This document shows, piece after piece, positions 12,240 to 25,900 of a stretch of 64,000 nucleotides of DNA (position 1 is the stretch's first letter; every line of letters starts with the position of its first letter). The notes below the pieces were generated by a model. The model made no database searches and was not told the origin of the DNA. It worked only from the letters and a program-made list of their open reading frames with translations. A program made the translations under genes and the position numbers. This DNA is from Alitta virens (lineage: Eukaryota > Annelida > Polychaeta > Phyllodocida > Nereididae), in the NCBI GenBank assembly GCA_932294295.1, contig OW028575.1, positions 14,016,058-14,080,057 on the forward strand, written 5' to 3'.

Positions 12240-15200
12240 CATATATTATTGCAACTGAGATGATCACGAAAGTCATGCAGTAGTTAGAACCTGATCGACC
12301 AAGCGTTCAATTGTAGAGCAATCTCAAAGAAAAACACATTTGAGTTAGAGCAGGTTAGCCCGGACGTCTATGGGACCATAAACAGAGGCAACTGAAATGA
12401 AAATAGAATCGACCCTCCCTCACTTTTCGGCCCATCGATCTGAATTAAGGGCTTAATGACACCAGAAACGGCCTTTAAGGCTTCTGGCCTTTCTTTTGCC
12501 CTTTGGTTGGATGCATTGACAATGACCAGTGACATTTAAAACCCATCCAGTCCAAAAGAACCATGATAGATGAACCTCTTTGATACTCGAAATATCAGTG
12601 GTGATTTTACGCACATTCCCTGAACCAAATACTCCACCATTTCAAATGCTTTCTCGATTGAAGGATAGCGTGACACATAAAAGGCAGAATTCCAGGTCAG
12701 ATCAGGAGTGACAGTCGATATGAATACAATGTACATTCAACTTGGGTGCATCAATATATTCAGTACACTCAGTACAACATACACTATATGCGTGACTCCT
12801 AGGTGGAGCAATAACACATTCTAACATCCTGTTTAAATTCAAAGTCAGTGAACATCTTCAATTTAATGCAATTATCATCCAAGGTAAAACATCAAGGAAA
12901 AACAAAATGACAATGTTAACCTTGTCGCCTTTTGACGACTGAAATTACACTTTCACTGGTATATCTCTTTCTTCTTCAACATAAGCTTGCAGTCTTTAGG
13001 AAACATCTTGTGAAAGTTATTGAGTAATTACTTCAATGTTTTACAAAAAGTACTTCAAAGAATCATGACATCCAAGGGACGCTGTGTTGCACTTGGCATC
13101 TTGTCACTGTGGACTTTGTTGCTCAGTTTGGCAAATCGATGATCAAGAGATTCGCAGGTCTAAGAATCTCTTCTCATGTGTAAGACATCAATCCTATTGA
13201 ATGCATGGCCACTGCTTATGCTGCATCAAAGTAAATACCTATTTTCCAATGTAACTTGCAACTTGTTTTGGTCTTCCTTCGGGGACCATAGGTGCTATGT
13301 ATAATGACAGTGCCATGATCGAGGTAGACAGGTTAGCATGTAACAACACTTCTCATTCAGATATCAAAGCATATAAATTTCAGAGAATGTCGCAATTAAA
13401 GTGGCAGCTTTGAACTTGGGGCATGAGATAAGATCACTTAAACGACAATTTATGTAGTCTCTGACAGTCCTCACCCCAAGAATTCATGAACAGCAATTTT
13501 GGTCTTGAGATAATTTTAAACCAAAACTGCTGCTTCATGAGCAGTACTATATTACATACAGCTGTATAATACAAGTAATCTTCTTTAGTTTTCTTGGCTG
13601 AAACTCCTTGTACCACCTCCTGGCAATTTGGTTGGTCATCTAGCTCGAAATATAAACACAAATCATTCCAATTTGCTTCATTTTGTACCCAGTGACATTT
13701 GCTACTGACATTACGTGGGTTTCAACACGATGTCATGGAATGGTGGCGTTGATATCAGGTGAAATTATCAAGCTAGCGAAGATAATTTGGTAAATAGCAT
13801 GAAATCATACTCTGAAATTACCTTTTTTAAGTACATTTTGCATGTAATGGTCCGTTGCGTGAGATATCATAATAGATGTCACATTAGGTATGCCCTAGGG
13901 TTGAGTGTATTTGCAAAATTACTCCATGCAGCCCATCCTATTTGTGTATCTGTATGATTTGCCGTTTCAGATATATATTTTAGATTGATGACAGCTCTTA
14001 TATATCCACATATATAGGTTTCCTGTTATGTCCAGGTTAGAGGTTGAAAGGTCACTGACCATATCCAAGTTCATGATATTACCAAGATACTTCTAAAGAA
14101 AGATTTGTCACCATTGGGATTTTCACATGATTAAATGCTACCAATCAATTCAAACATACTATAATTAGACATGGATTATTCAATGTCAACACATTTGCAG
14201 TGTCATTATAAAGAATCGTTCACCAAGTCTGTGCAATAACGGTTTACAACATCAGCCTGAAGCAAGAATACAATAATAGCAGAGGACCTAGTGTAGCACC
14301 CAGCTCAGTTCAGCATCCAGTGTAACCCTCACTGATTGACTCCCCCATCAGGCCCCAATGGGCGCCTCGTGCAGTTGAGACAAACCAAGAGTTGACAGGT
14401 CATTTCCAGTTCGCCTGACCCAGGTCATCTCGTGGTGTCTGAGACGTTTAGCGCAATGCATTGACACCCGACGTGTCCTAACGATTCTCGCGACAATAAC
14501 GGCCACTGCGAGAAGTCTTAGTGTTGCCAGATTGGAGGTTTCTTTTGTTCAGTTTCAAACCTCATCTAACCCTAACCCTATATACACTAGCGGAAATGGA
14601 TTGGAAAGGAAACCTATTGCAATAACTCTTAAGTTCCAGCAGGCTTTATTATCTTGTAAGGATGCCCTTACATCTTAGGGTGGTACATTGAAACATTAAT
14701 ATATCATTACCAACAACTTGGTAGAGTAGCTGTAGTTCTCAAGTTTGCAAGGCCATATTGTAAAAGGAAGATCTATTTTCCACAGCATAATGTATGGCTA
14801 GCCTGACACTCAGGCCTGGACCAGAAAGATATTTCATCTTCCTCTAAAAGCTCTTGAGAAACTTCTCTATAGAAAGGCAGCTACATTTTGTTATCATGCA
14901 AGCTTCAATTCATTCTTGGAAGAAATTATATTGACAGAAGGCGGTGAATCAAATTGACAAGGGCGTCGATATATTGACATATCCTGAGTAACACTTCATG
15001 CAACCCAAATGCAAGGCAGGATGAGGCATCTCAATTCTACGAAATCAAGCCTCTTTTCAAGTCTGCTGTTCCTGCACTTTATCTTAAGATGATGTTTCAG
15101 ACTTTCGTAGCAACAACAGCTGCAAAAACAATGTTATGATACAGTACCTACAAAATTAATTGCATTTAATAACTATCTTCATTGCTTTTTCTTAGAAATA

Positions 15201-16470
15201 GCAATCGAAGCAGACATGCACTGTGTAATGTGTGGTGTGGTATGATCAACCTCATTGCGTGTGAATGTCGCCTGCTTCTTGAAGGATAAGGACCGACATT
15301 ATCCATAATATTGACCAATTTAAAGAAGTACTTAAGTTAAATTCAGTCTCATTCATACAATATCCCCCCCCCCCCCTGTCGCTTTTTTTTTGTTTTTGCT
15401 CGTTGTTCTGTATTTATAGCATAAAGCCTAACACCGACCAATATTTCTGCATTTGAAAAATGATCCAATACTACTGCTGCGAGCATGCCACCATGGAAAA
15501 AGCCAATAGAAGGCAACCAATACATTGACAGGGAGTCAAACAGACATGTGTGGCCATCATGGCACCCCTGACACAATGTCAAGTGAAGGTCAAGGCGATG
15601 CCCAGAACTGTGCAGAACTGTGCCAGCTGTGTGTGCCCCAGTTTGAGGGTAATGGCCTAGAGTGGCTGAGTACACAGTTCCGCCTGTCACTTTGATGGTT
15701 GGTTGGTCTGGGACAGCCACAAGTCGATTCTCTAGGGTTGCTGAGAGGCCTTGCAGAATTTTTTGTTTTTGTTTTTAGCACTTAAATTAAGTGATTATGT
15801 TTCCATTATCATATTACAGATAAGATTTCACTGCAGATAGTAGTCACTGAAATATTCGTGTATATGGAAATGGCTATAATCACCTCTGTCATTGTCATCT
15901 TACTCAGGAATTGTTTCACCCACATTTGCCCATTTTTTTTAAAAATGCCACAAATGCAAGGGCTTACTCGAATCGTCTGTCGCTTGAATGCATTAGAAGC
16001 ACCCGTTCAACTTGGATCATTAGGATGCACTGAACGCTCATTTCAGCCATCCTCGAGTGAAATTAAGCATGGGCCATTTAGAGAGGCCACTTAAAGACCA
16101 CCCACGGATTAAACCAAAAGAAATAATGAGTGACACATCCCATAAGGACCCCTTGAAGTGACCTGGGATGACACTAAAAAATCCTTAATGAGAAAAGGCT
16201 GACATTTTGCAATGCACAAACTTTTCACAAAGAAAGTTCAAGGCACACTGTGACACAAAGTTTGCTCGAACAGTTCGATTCACTGAGTCCAAAACTCCAA
16301 AAGAGCATGTCATTTTAACGGTGAAAACTTTCAACAGTTCCCCGAAATGGACATTCACAAGTTCTATCGAACTTCACGCACAATGAACAATATCAGGTCA
16401 CATCTCAATGGACTATTAAATAGTGTAGCAATACTTATCAGTCTTCAGATATCTTCCAGTCAAGAAAAGG
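12240..16470. other. No gene seen; one C tract
   Basis: Intron-like sequence. It contains a C13 run at 15364-15376. The longest ORF here (15349-15720 minus, 123 codons) starts beside that C tract and has no recognisable domain, so I treat it as chance. Confidence 0.5.
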
Positions 16471-16478
16471 AATTGGAT

Positions 16479-16514
16479 ACTCACCTGCAAAGAAACAAAA
16501 TCTGAACATCAGTA
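16479..16514 (-). other. Recursive splice site (ratchet point), distal
   Basis: Read on the minus strand: a branch-point match (TACTGAT, 16514-16508, branch A at 16509), a T-rich tract, TTTCTTTGCAG, then directly GTGAGTAT. The 3' splice site ends at 16485 and the 5' splice site starts at 16484, with no exon between. Branch-to-AG spacing is 24 nt. The site is as strong as the one at 44540 and has the same architecture and strand, 28.1 kb further along the intron. Two independent matches of this quality on the strand of the only recognisable exon are very unlikely to be coincidence. Confidence 0.8.
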
Positions 16515-19500
16515 AAGTTACAAAACTTTTAATATAAATATAAAATTGCTCCAAGAACGAAAAGCCACAAAGTTAAAGTCATTACTGTGATTTAAATTAT
16601 CACTAAAATATAATCAATCTTATTCACAAGGCCACGACTAAACGATATTTTCCTCCAACTACTAGTGATATTCTACCTCATTCTGAAGTTGGCTGAATGA
16701 TATTTTGAGCACCTAGACTTTCGAATGACAAGGTAGTAGGACAGTTTGGGACAAAAGCACGTTTAGCACGCACATCATTAGGCAAGAAGTCACCATGTTA
16801 AACTTGCTTTAGAATGTGGCATATTCTTGCTAAAATAATTGCCACAGGAGGCACAGCTTAATCTATCATATAAAAGTGCACACACTTTCAAGGGGTGAAT
16901 TTTCAGGACACAAGACGTTAACATCAGAGCTAATTACAAGATTCAATTTATCGAGGTGATCGATTGATTAAACTTGACAATACATCCAACAGATATATCC
17001 ATCTTGTTGCTGCATCATACTCGCAAGATTTAACAATATGGCTAGATAAATTGTCTAGCCTACCACGAAGACGACGAACTATGACGAATTGATGAGCTCG
17101 GACAGCCCCAGAGATAATAACCAATTATGAACATAGCAAACTGCTGGATTGTCTAAGACTGATTATCTCTGTGTTTAATGCGAGTTGTGTGTGATCATGG
17201 GAGACGGATAGATGGCAGGCTCCTAGGTGTCTATAACTGAGCCCTCTGGGGTTAATAGAGAGGAAGGCTCCATTGCTGCTTCTCTGTACTAAGCTCAACC
17301 ACATCTTGACATGGTTAACAAGCACCTCTTAGGAAGAAATTTAGGGAGTACCACAAGGCTCTACATCTATACTATCCTCAAGTTGCTACGAAGTCCTTTT
17401 TACCTTGAGTTGCAACATCACTTGAAACCTTGGATAGAGATTTATCCAAGCTTGAAACGTACAATTAAAAACAATGACAAAACTGAATTTATAAAGCAGT
17501 ATCATATTTTCAAAACATATTGATGATATACAGCTACAAAGGCACACCATGCCGTGTAAGGACATTATATCTAGCTAGTATAGAGAGACTTCATCTAAAA
17601 TTGAATATGCCAAATGCATTCGTATGCAGCGACTGTTTTCCCTGCATGTATGTGGCTTTCGTAGCATCCATAATGCAATGGGCAATGCCATCCTTTTGCT
17701 TACAACAAGAGCCATTTTTGTCAGACAAATCCCCAAATAACATTGCAAGGGGGAAAAAAACGAGAGCTCGACCGAAATGCACCATTTGCATCAAATTGTG
17801 AATACAAGAGAAGTGACCCCCTGGCTCTGCAGCAATCCAGGGCATTTTCATCCTCATCACAGCATCAAAGCAGCCCATCCATCACCCTCCATGTCCTGGC
17901 ATCCACACACCAGACCTGCTCTTTTTTCTGCAGTCAATTATGACTAGCAGCATTTTACCTTGACAGGCCAACTTTGAAACCCAGGTACATGTCCCTCCAC
18001 AGTTTATCACATCTCGCCCAGCAGCTAAAAATGAAACTCTAAAAGCAGTCACCGATGACTAGTTCTTTTATCATCCACAAGCACAGAGCCAATATGCAGT
18101 GGTTTTTACAACCATTTTCATCATTCTAGACTCAGCAGAAATTAGAATTCATGATCGAACGGTCCAGTTTGTGCTTCACAAAAACAAGAGCCATAAACGT
18201 TAAGCAGAGCACAACAGTCTGACATTCACAAACAGAGCAACTCAATGTCAGTATCAATTTTATGCTTCTTCAACCATGATGTTAACTTGATGCATTGCTG
18301 AAAGTATCTGAGACGTACTTCACAATCGCTTCTTGTGATAATTTAACAGTTGTTAAATTATTCCCTGCTGTTTTACATAGATGGGAATTATTTCACAAAA
18401 TTCATTTAAAGTAATTAATCTTACAAAACTACAATTTTAGCGGAGAATATCTCATTACGTCAAGGACAACGACTATTTATAGTATTGTGAAACAATTTGT
18501 TTATTTGTGCTGATGGTCGTGATAAGCCGAAATTAGCCATTTACCACGGATCATTACCTGGCTGCTCGTGGAACCTTGACACTAGAGAAGCAGAGAATTT
18601 GCAAGGGCATTTGCCACATTACCATTGGGGCCTTCATTAGGCACTGGCATGTATGAGTGGGTTCAGCTATTGAGAATTCTGACTCGGATTGAGTGCTGGC
18701 GATAACAACACTGACTGGTGGTCCTCTTGTCACGCCATGTTTCTGACTGCGCTTTTGAACTTTCATTAGTATGGGGTCCTTTGTCACACTTGTCCTACAA
18801 ATTGTCCCTGTGAGACTTATCCCAGCATTCACAGTCAAAAGTCTCCTCTGTTTCTTCAATTTTCCAGCGATATCTGTCACCCCCCTCAGACCCTATCAAT
18901 TTGCAAAAAGCATCCTACAGCAGGCAATAGCAGTACCACACATGGCCAAGTCATAGAAATTGCTCAAATTACCAAAATAACAACAGACCACAGCGTTCCA
19001 CCACACAAGATTCATTCTCATGGGAAAAGCTTCCGCTCCAGGCAGAATTATACGTAGTCTTTTTTTTTCTTTCTTTTTTTGGAAATACCATATATGCTTC
19101 GTTGATTATATTCTTAGAAAAAAGCTATATCGAAGATCTCATATCGCAAAAAACAACAACCAAACACCAGGATGGCAATCTTGGCTATTTTTTGTCACAT
19201 ATTTAGTGGTTATTTTCCTCCAAATTAACAATTTGCATTTCCCCGTCATTGCAATGGTTTACCCTATATTCAGTAAACTATAACTTGAACGCAGGCTTCT
19301 AATGCATACCCAACAACAGTAACTGCTAACAAGTAATTAGAGCTGCCAAACCTTGACAAGTTGTTCAAGCCACCTTAAAACATGAGGATCTATTAAATTT
19401 CCATTATGAAAATAAATCACAAGGAGACAGGATGACTGCCACAAATCAGGAGGTTAATATTTGCGAATGGATTGGCAGGGTGCTCAATCAGTTATTAGAA

Positions 19501-20180
19501 GCATTGGGAGGCTGAGTGAAGGATGGGGATGAGGATGGTTGGTCCTGATGCTGAAACTGCAAACATCACAGAGTATCTTGCGTGACAACAACCACAATCA
19601 TTCAAACCTGCATGTTAGTCTGAAGACTTGTCTAAAACACAGCAGGCATTGTTTACTTTTATTCCTCTCATTAAAGTCTGCAAAGAGCAACAATGCAGCT
19701 GCAGTCTTAGTCAGTGGCAACAATTCATAACTCAGCATTATGGCTAACGTGACTTAAAGCTAATCAAATTGAAACTAGACAAAGCTGTCATAGATGGCTA
19801 CTCTAAACCGGATCTAAAAGTACGTATTTATGATAGATGAATTTCTTACATTTCCAACGTTTATATTTATTTGGTGATAGATGTAAGCCGATTTTTAGCT
19901 ATAGAAGTTGACAGAAGCACTGGCTTTAGCATGTTTAGACCACAGCCAGGTACAGGTCACTACAGACAGCTACAGTCGACCGTATTTTATGAAAATAACT
20001 GTACATTGTGTACACTGTAGAAGTAGAACATACATGCTATGGATAGAAGTACAAATTTAGTTCACACAAGTTGCATTTTATATAGTTGACGAGTCATCAT
20101 TACGAGTCAACCTTATCAGCACATCCTCCATTTAGTACAGTGTAAACTACAAAACACGATGTTTAGCACACTGCAGTTTA
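16515..20180. other. No gene or clear element seen
   Basis: Intron-like sequence with overlapping chance ORFs on both strands. No repeat or exon could be recognised by eye. Confidence 0.5.
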
Positions 20181-20212
20181 TCACAAACATTGTTTGTCAC
20201 AAACATTGTTCA
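20181..20212. repeat. Tandem repeat, 16 bp x 2
   Basis: TCACAAACATTGTTTG followed by TCACAAACATTGTTCA. Related CACACTGCAnTTTATC sequences lie on both sides, so the duplication may have been larger. Confidence 0.8.
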
Positions 20213-22137
20213 TCACACTGCATTTTATCCCAATCTTGCATTGGCAACACCTTCTTGAATCGCAGACCAATCATGTGGCAAACACATGATGTCAATACCA
20301 GACACATTTTCCAGAATTGTTCTTAGGTTAAAACAAACTGTCTTCCGTTTACAGTGTCAGAAAACCGTGGGTGCAATGACAAGATCACAAGAGCAATATT
20401 GTTACACAGACAAGATAGGGCGTCAGATTGTCACACATTGGAGTTTGCTGTGTGCTCAGGTTGCCAAGGGAGATATGCTCTGCTGGTAGTTTCTACGGGA
20501 AGCGTTCTTTGATCTGTCACTAACACTGGCCAATCCATGTAACGAAGCGATAAGATAGGCTTAAAAACAAACACAGCAACATAAACAAGATGGGCATATC
20601 TGGAGAATGTCGAGAAGATTTCTCTGTTTACAGCGTTGCTTAACTGTTTTTTTAAACGATGCAAGGCTACCACGGTTTGTCCAGTGGGAAAGTAGTTTAT
20701 CCAAGCTCAGAGATGAAAATATTGGTTCATCTTAGGCATAAGAAACATTTTCTTGTTGAAACTTGTTGAAGCCGAAACTACCATACAACAGTCTAAAACA
20801 GTGAATCATTTCACCAGGAATACTATTACAATTCTTGCCAGTACTTGTTTTTAACATATGAGGTTTATAACCTCTGGTAATGGACAAGAATTGCCCTTAA
20901 CGACCTACAGGGACATTCTGCAACATTAGAATGGGTTCTGAGCACGTACTTAGTCTGGTTCTGATCAAAGCTCAACCTTCCGCCCAGGCATCGATCCCCT
21001 AGCCCAATGACCTTGGGCCACAGCCTGTCTAAGGGCATTGCTCTGCAGTCATGCTGGACCTGAAAATGGCCCAGCACATTGCTCTGCTCATGGCAGCTGA
21101 ATAACAAGGCCGTCTTCCTGCAAGCAATGGTGCACCACCCGGGGAGGCAAGTACCCTAGCTGGCCATTGCTACCTGCTTCTCTTCACTTCAACTTGAAAG
21201 TAGGGATAACCAAGGGTTTGAGAGCCAATAAAATGACCTTCCAAAAAGCAGGAACAGCCCCTTCAACCACCTCAAAAGCAAAATCCCTTCCAAAGACCAC
21301 CCTAGAGGCTTGCAAGTGAAAGGTCACCCAAATTTCGTCATTTACCAGCAGCCCCTGAAATGGCAATGGAGGTGATGCAACTGGCAACGAAATGCCCTCT
21401 GCATTTTACAGAGTAAAAAACCAATGACCTTTCTTGCTGTGTCATCATAATAACCCGCATGCAAAGGTATACGTTTTTCTGCGTCTCAGAAAATCCATAA
21501 TTCATTTGAGGACCTAAATTTAGCACCACAATAAGGCTTGCACAGTCATAAAGGGAGACCGACTTGAGATGCAAGGCTCGAGGCCTGCAATTGCACATAT
21601 AAACTTCATGAGCTGCGGATGATATGCAGGACGACCACTATTGCGCTGCGGAGCTGTTCAAAGTCACCTTCAGCCTGTCGTCCATCTTGGATGCTGTTGC
21701 TGCTGCCGCTGCTGTTGCTGCTACTGCCGGAGGATGGAGATGCGTTAGGCAATACACGGCTGCAGCAGCATCTTCACAGGCTAAGCTGACTTAGGAGGCT
21801 GCGCTGGGTTAGGTCAGATCTTCAAGGTGCAAGGACCATATGGCTCAGTTCCACTGCAGCACCAGCTTTCTGTGAGAATTAGGTGGTCCTGAGAACAACA
21901 CTAGGCTAACTTCCCGAAAAGTGACTATTTTGGAAAAACAGATTAACAGTTCTCAACAGACCTGAAGGTCAAAAGGTCATTGAACTGAAGACACAGCTTG
22001 ACCTTTCTTTCATTCGTTTCAGTTTAGGAAATTGCACAACACACATACTGGTGAAATTCGAGGAGCCTTTTGTTTAGTAAGAGAAGTCGCATTTTAACTT
22101 ACATTTCTTATGGCGAAACCAATTAAGATAATCTGAA
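20213..22137. other. No gene or clear element seen
   Basis: Intron-like sequence. A short stretch with imperfect GCTGCTG units is present at about 21690-21730. ORFs on the minus strand (20431-21598) have no domain signature. Confidence 0.5.
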
Positions 22138-22197
22138 TTGACATATGTGGCCATAACAACTGACAGTTGTATCTAAAAGAATGCCACCATATGTCAA
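22138..22197. repeat. Small hairpin / MITE-like inverted repeat
   Basis: The left arm TTGACATATGTGGC (22138-22151) pairs with GCCACCATATGTCAA (22183-22197) with one base bulged. Between them lies a second palindrome, ACAACTGACAGTTGT. It could be a very short MITE or a hairpin-forming RNA. No proof of either. Confidence 0.5.
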
Positions 22198-22617
22198 TAA
22201 ACACACTTGCAATGTCCATTTCTTATACACTAAATTGATCTCACAGCCGGTTGTTGCCCACCAGACATTCAAATCCTCAGAAGAAAGGCTCAGCAGAGTA
22301 ATGAGGTGCTGGTGAAGGTGTGCACGCTCTACTGTGAGTTATCTTCAAAAGCATGGCTTTTAAGTGTCCTTACATTACAACTCAGAGTGAGCGCTTGAAA
22401 ACCACTTGGACTATCATCCTCTCTGTACCTGCCACTTGAAGCTGCACTGAATAAACAAACTTGAGAGTAGCAAATGACAACGAGTATAATTTTTAGAGAC
22501 AGAAAAGAGTCACGCTAAGGACCCTCTACATTGTAGTATTGTAACTTGCTTATATAGAACCGACTGACTCCACTATGGAAGGTTACTATTTCAGTCCTAC
22601 TGCAGATTTGACTGACA

Positions 22618-22755
22618 AAGACTTGGAAACTCAAACCTAATTATTAATAAGAGGGCGTCATGTGAATCCAGGACTCCAAATGACATAGACAGTCCCTCAG
22701 CCAATGATAGTCCTGTATTCACGTGAGGTCCTCTGAAGTCGAGTTTCCAAGTCTT
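22618..22755. mobile_element. Fold-back MITE, copy A
   Basis: Perfect 15-bp terminal inverted repeats (AAGACTTGGAAACTC at 22618-22632, its complement at 22741-22755) enclose a second, longer imperfect inverted repeat (from GAGGGCGTCATGTGAATC to the matching GATTCACGTGAGG-like right arm). Nearly the whole 138 bp is palindromic. The centre is homologous to a second copy at 31517-31694, read in the opposite direction. No transposase is encoded, so it is non-autonomous. Confidence 0.75.
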
Positions 22756-23874
22756 GAAATCGTTTATGAATTTTTTGGTAAACCAGACAGTTAACAATAA
22801 AACACCAGTAAGGACAGACATTCCTGGCTCACATGAATGAAGTTATACATCAATTGCTGAAAACCATTTGCATCTCAAAATGTTTTCTCATCCACATCCA
22901 TAATATTTATATTAGTGTCAAAGATTGAATGAAAGATGTATTTACTCAGATGTTTCACAGATTCACCCCAAAAATTACAATATTTGAACATCCCAAAGCA
23001 CACTGCATAAATTACATTGATCCGTTTGACGTGAATCTGAACCAATACCCTCATTATCTAAAAGTGCAAACATTGAAAATTTCCTCAATCTTTAAACAAA
23101 ATAGTGTCAATAACAAAGAAAAAAGACGAATATCGATCTAATTTTCTACAAATTTCAAGGCTATGATACATATTTAAAGAAGAGATTCAATCATCAGTAA
23201 CTTGAATTAACTTGAGTAACTCACAGACAGAATACTCACAGAGAGAAAAAGTGTGTTTTATTCAGTCTTCTAAACTTCAATACAGACTCCATGCTTGGTA
23301 AGGACAATCTATTTTTGCCATTAGGAACACTTCCCATAGGGTCAAAATGTCAGTGAATAAAAGAGTGCCTCCAACAACTGCAAATTTATACCCAGGGCAG
23401 TGTATAAGCAGCTTGCTTTCACAGACTAATAGCCTTATCAACTGGAAAGGCAGACGGCTAATCTAGATCGTAACATACATCATCGCAGTGAATATGAGTG
23501 CCCCATGTCCAGCTAAAACAGGCTGACCATAAGTAGCCCTAGCAATTGCAGACTATGCCATAAAGCTAGAAAAAACATGGTCATACATCACTGAAACTGA
23601 CTGGCCAGCTATGAGGCCAAAACGTGCTGGTCATGCAGTGGAGCGCATTGCATGTAATTATGAAGCCATGTAAGGATGGTGATGTAAGGATGCGAGCTGG
23701 CAAACAGATTTCATCACACGCGGGTCATCATAAACAACATTTTACAGACAAGCATAATTTCACATACAACCATTCAGATGCATGTCATGCATTTCTGAAT
23801 GAAAAGGATTCTTGAAACAACGATACCATGCTGTTAAATATATTATACTGCAATATCAAAAAATGTTTTTTTAC

Positions 23875-23895
23875 TATTTTATTTTATTTTATTTC
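23875..23895. repeat. (TTTTA)n microsatellite
   Basis: Short run of ATTTT units followed by TTTCAG. The plus-strand acceptor look is incidental: no open frame or gene is seen on that side. Confidence 0.7.
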
Positions 23896-24239
23896 AGTAT
23901 AAAGAATAAGTCTACACATTTTCACCAAAAACCCACCAAGAATCACGTGCGCTTTTACTGCTTTCAAAACAGAACCAAAGCTTCATATTTTAGAAGCCTT
24001 TGCAAAATCAGCAGTTGTCACATTTGGATTCCATGCTAATTAAGGGGGAGTCTAAAATAAAGAGAAAGACAAGTACACAGTGTGGCAAACAAGGCATTAG
24101 AGAAGTGGAGGCAAGAGGACTGCACACACAGACAAATCAGGGAGATGGGTTTGAGAGCAAGTGTGACAGAGTATAATCATGCAATTAGAGACTGTAGTCA
24201 GTGAGTGGACAGCATTGAGCAATGAGTAAGCAGGCTAGC

Positions 24240-24680
24240 AGGGTAAGGGGGCTGCTGCTGCTGCTGCTGCTAGTGGTGGTGCTGATGCTGTGACATTTAC
24301 CAGCTGCCTAGAGCTGCAGCAGCCTTGTGTCCCGCCTGCCACATGTATTATGATAATAGCGATCGATCGGTGCCGAGTGAGCTAGCTGCTCCCATACTTG
24401 ATGGCACTGAGTCCTCGCTGCCTGCATGTGCTGCTGCTGCTGGCTCTACTGTTTCTGCTGCTTCAGCCCGGCTGCCTTCTACGCAGCTCATTCACCCCGG
24501 GGCTAGCTGGCCTTCAATGCTTCCCTGCTGTTTTGCACCACCAGTAATAGAAGGAAAATTATACACTCGGACCAGAGCGAGTAACTGTCATGGGGTCCCC
24601 ATGCAGCAGCCGATAGATGGTGCTAGGGCGCCTTGCTTGCAAAATGGCGGGCTGGCTGGCTGAGTGGGTTGCACCACCGG
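24240..24680. promoter_or_regulatory. CpG- and GC-richer patch inside the intron
   Basis: This 440-bp stretch has many more CpG dinucleotides than its surroundings (for example GCGATCGATCGG, CACCCCGGGG, CGGACCAGAGCGAG, AGGGCGCC) and an AAAATGGCGGG close to the YY1 consensus. It begins with (CTG)6 at 24252-24269. A plus-strand frame of 112 codons (24325-24663) runs through it without recognisable domains and is probably a by-product of the GC content. It could be an internal or alternative promoter, an enhancer, or simply a GC-rich relic. Confidence 0.3.
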
Positions 24681-25838
24681 AAGGCATCTGTATTCATTAG
24701 CAGGGCTGTTTGCGCCAGTCCATGAGAACTCCAGCTTACACTCTTCATTCTCAACTTTATTACAACGCTTAGAATACAATGCCACCAACTATCTAACACC
24801 CACTTCTCAGGCTTAGCATAAAAACACAAGCAAATGACATCAGTCCATGGATCATGTGGCAAAATAAACACAATCAATATTCATTTCCTCAGACTCCTAA
24901 AATATAAAGGCTTTTACAGTAAATAGGTTTACGTCTTCACAGCTGACATATTAGACTAAAAGCATTTCACGTGTGGCATCAATGACATCTTTTTATGTCA
25001 TATAGGGTTGCTGCAAACACATCAAAGCCAAGTGCAGCAAATAATGAGTGTTGTCATGGGAACTCCTTTTAAGTCTTTTGCTTGAATTTGTTATACATTT
25101 ATTTTATATTCTTTGATATCTTTGCATGGAGGCTTTTAACTATTTCGCAACAGTTTCAGCCTAACATCAAAAGCATAATATATTCATGTACATGCACTAT
25201 CATTGAAGTTCAGAATAGTTCACGTTCTATTTCCACTAATATCAACCACCACAAGATTATCCCGTGTGGAAGAATAGAAATACTATTATTGGGCAGAATA
25301 TCATGTGACCTGCAGAGAACAATGTAACATGCAGTGTCATGCTCACAACATCAACCACAGCAACATGTGGCCTGATGAGACTGTCCAATAAGGTCATTGC
25401 CTATGCTCTGCCTACTCAGCAAGACACTGCAGGAGCACATGGGACAATGACCGCTGGCTTTGCATGACCATGAAAATGGACAGTGTACTAATTAAATGAA
25501 CAAGCCACAGAAGATAGCGTGTTATTAGGTGGACCCATGGAGTCACTCAAGGACACAGCTGGCAATGAACCACTGCGTGGGTTTATGAGAGACCATCTCA
25601 GCGATGCTCTGCTTGCTAAAGGGCCAACTACATATGGCTAAACTGGAGCTGAACATTTATGCTGCATCTTCCATCAATTAACATACAGTCATACATACTA
25701 AAGGCTCAATGAACTGTCTTAGAAATTGCTTGTGAACGGGCTAGCTACAGTTGGTTCAATAGAATTAGTACTATGTCAAATCTGGATCTTTCACCATATT
25801 TGCAATCCAGTCATAATATTAGTTTGTAACAATTCTCC

Positions 25839-25900
25839 AGAGCGGGAATCGAACACTGGTCCCTGGGACTAAAAGTCAAACGTTAATCATTGTGCCAACA
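25839..25900 (-). mobile_element. tRNA-derived SINE relic
   Basis: Minus strand: A-box-like TTGGCACAATGATTAACG, an anticodon-arm-like ACTTTTAGTCC, and a near-perfect B box, GTTCGATTCCCGC. It is the best preserved of the four tRNA relics here, but the D-arm and acceptor stem do not look intact, so a SINE head or pseudogene rather than a working tRNA is likely. Confidence 0.6.

Noticed and set aside
14565..14585. Two CCCTAA-type units resembling telomere repeat
   Set aside because: Only two units, as expected by chance or as a tiny interstitial motif.
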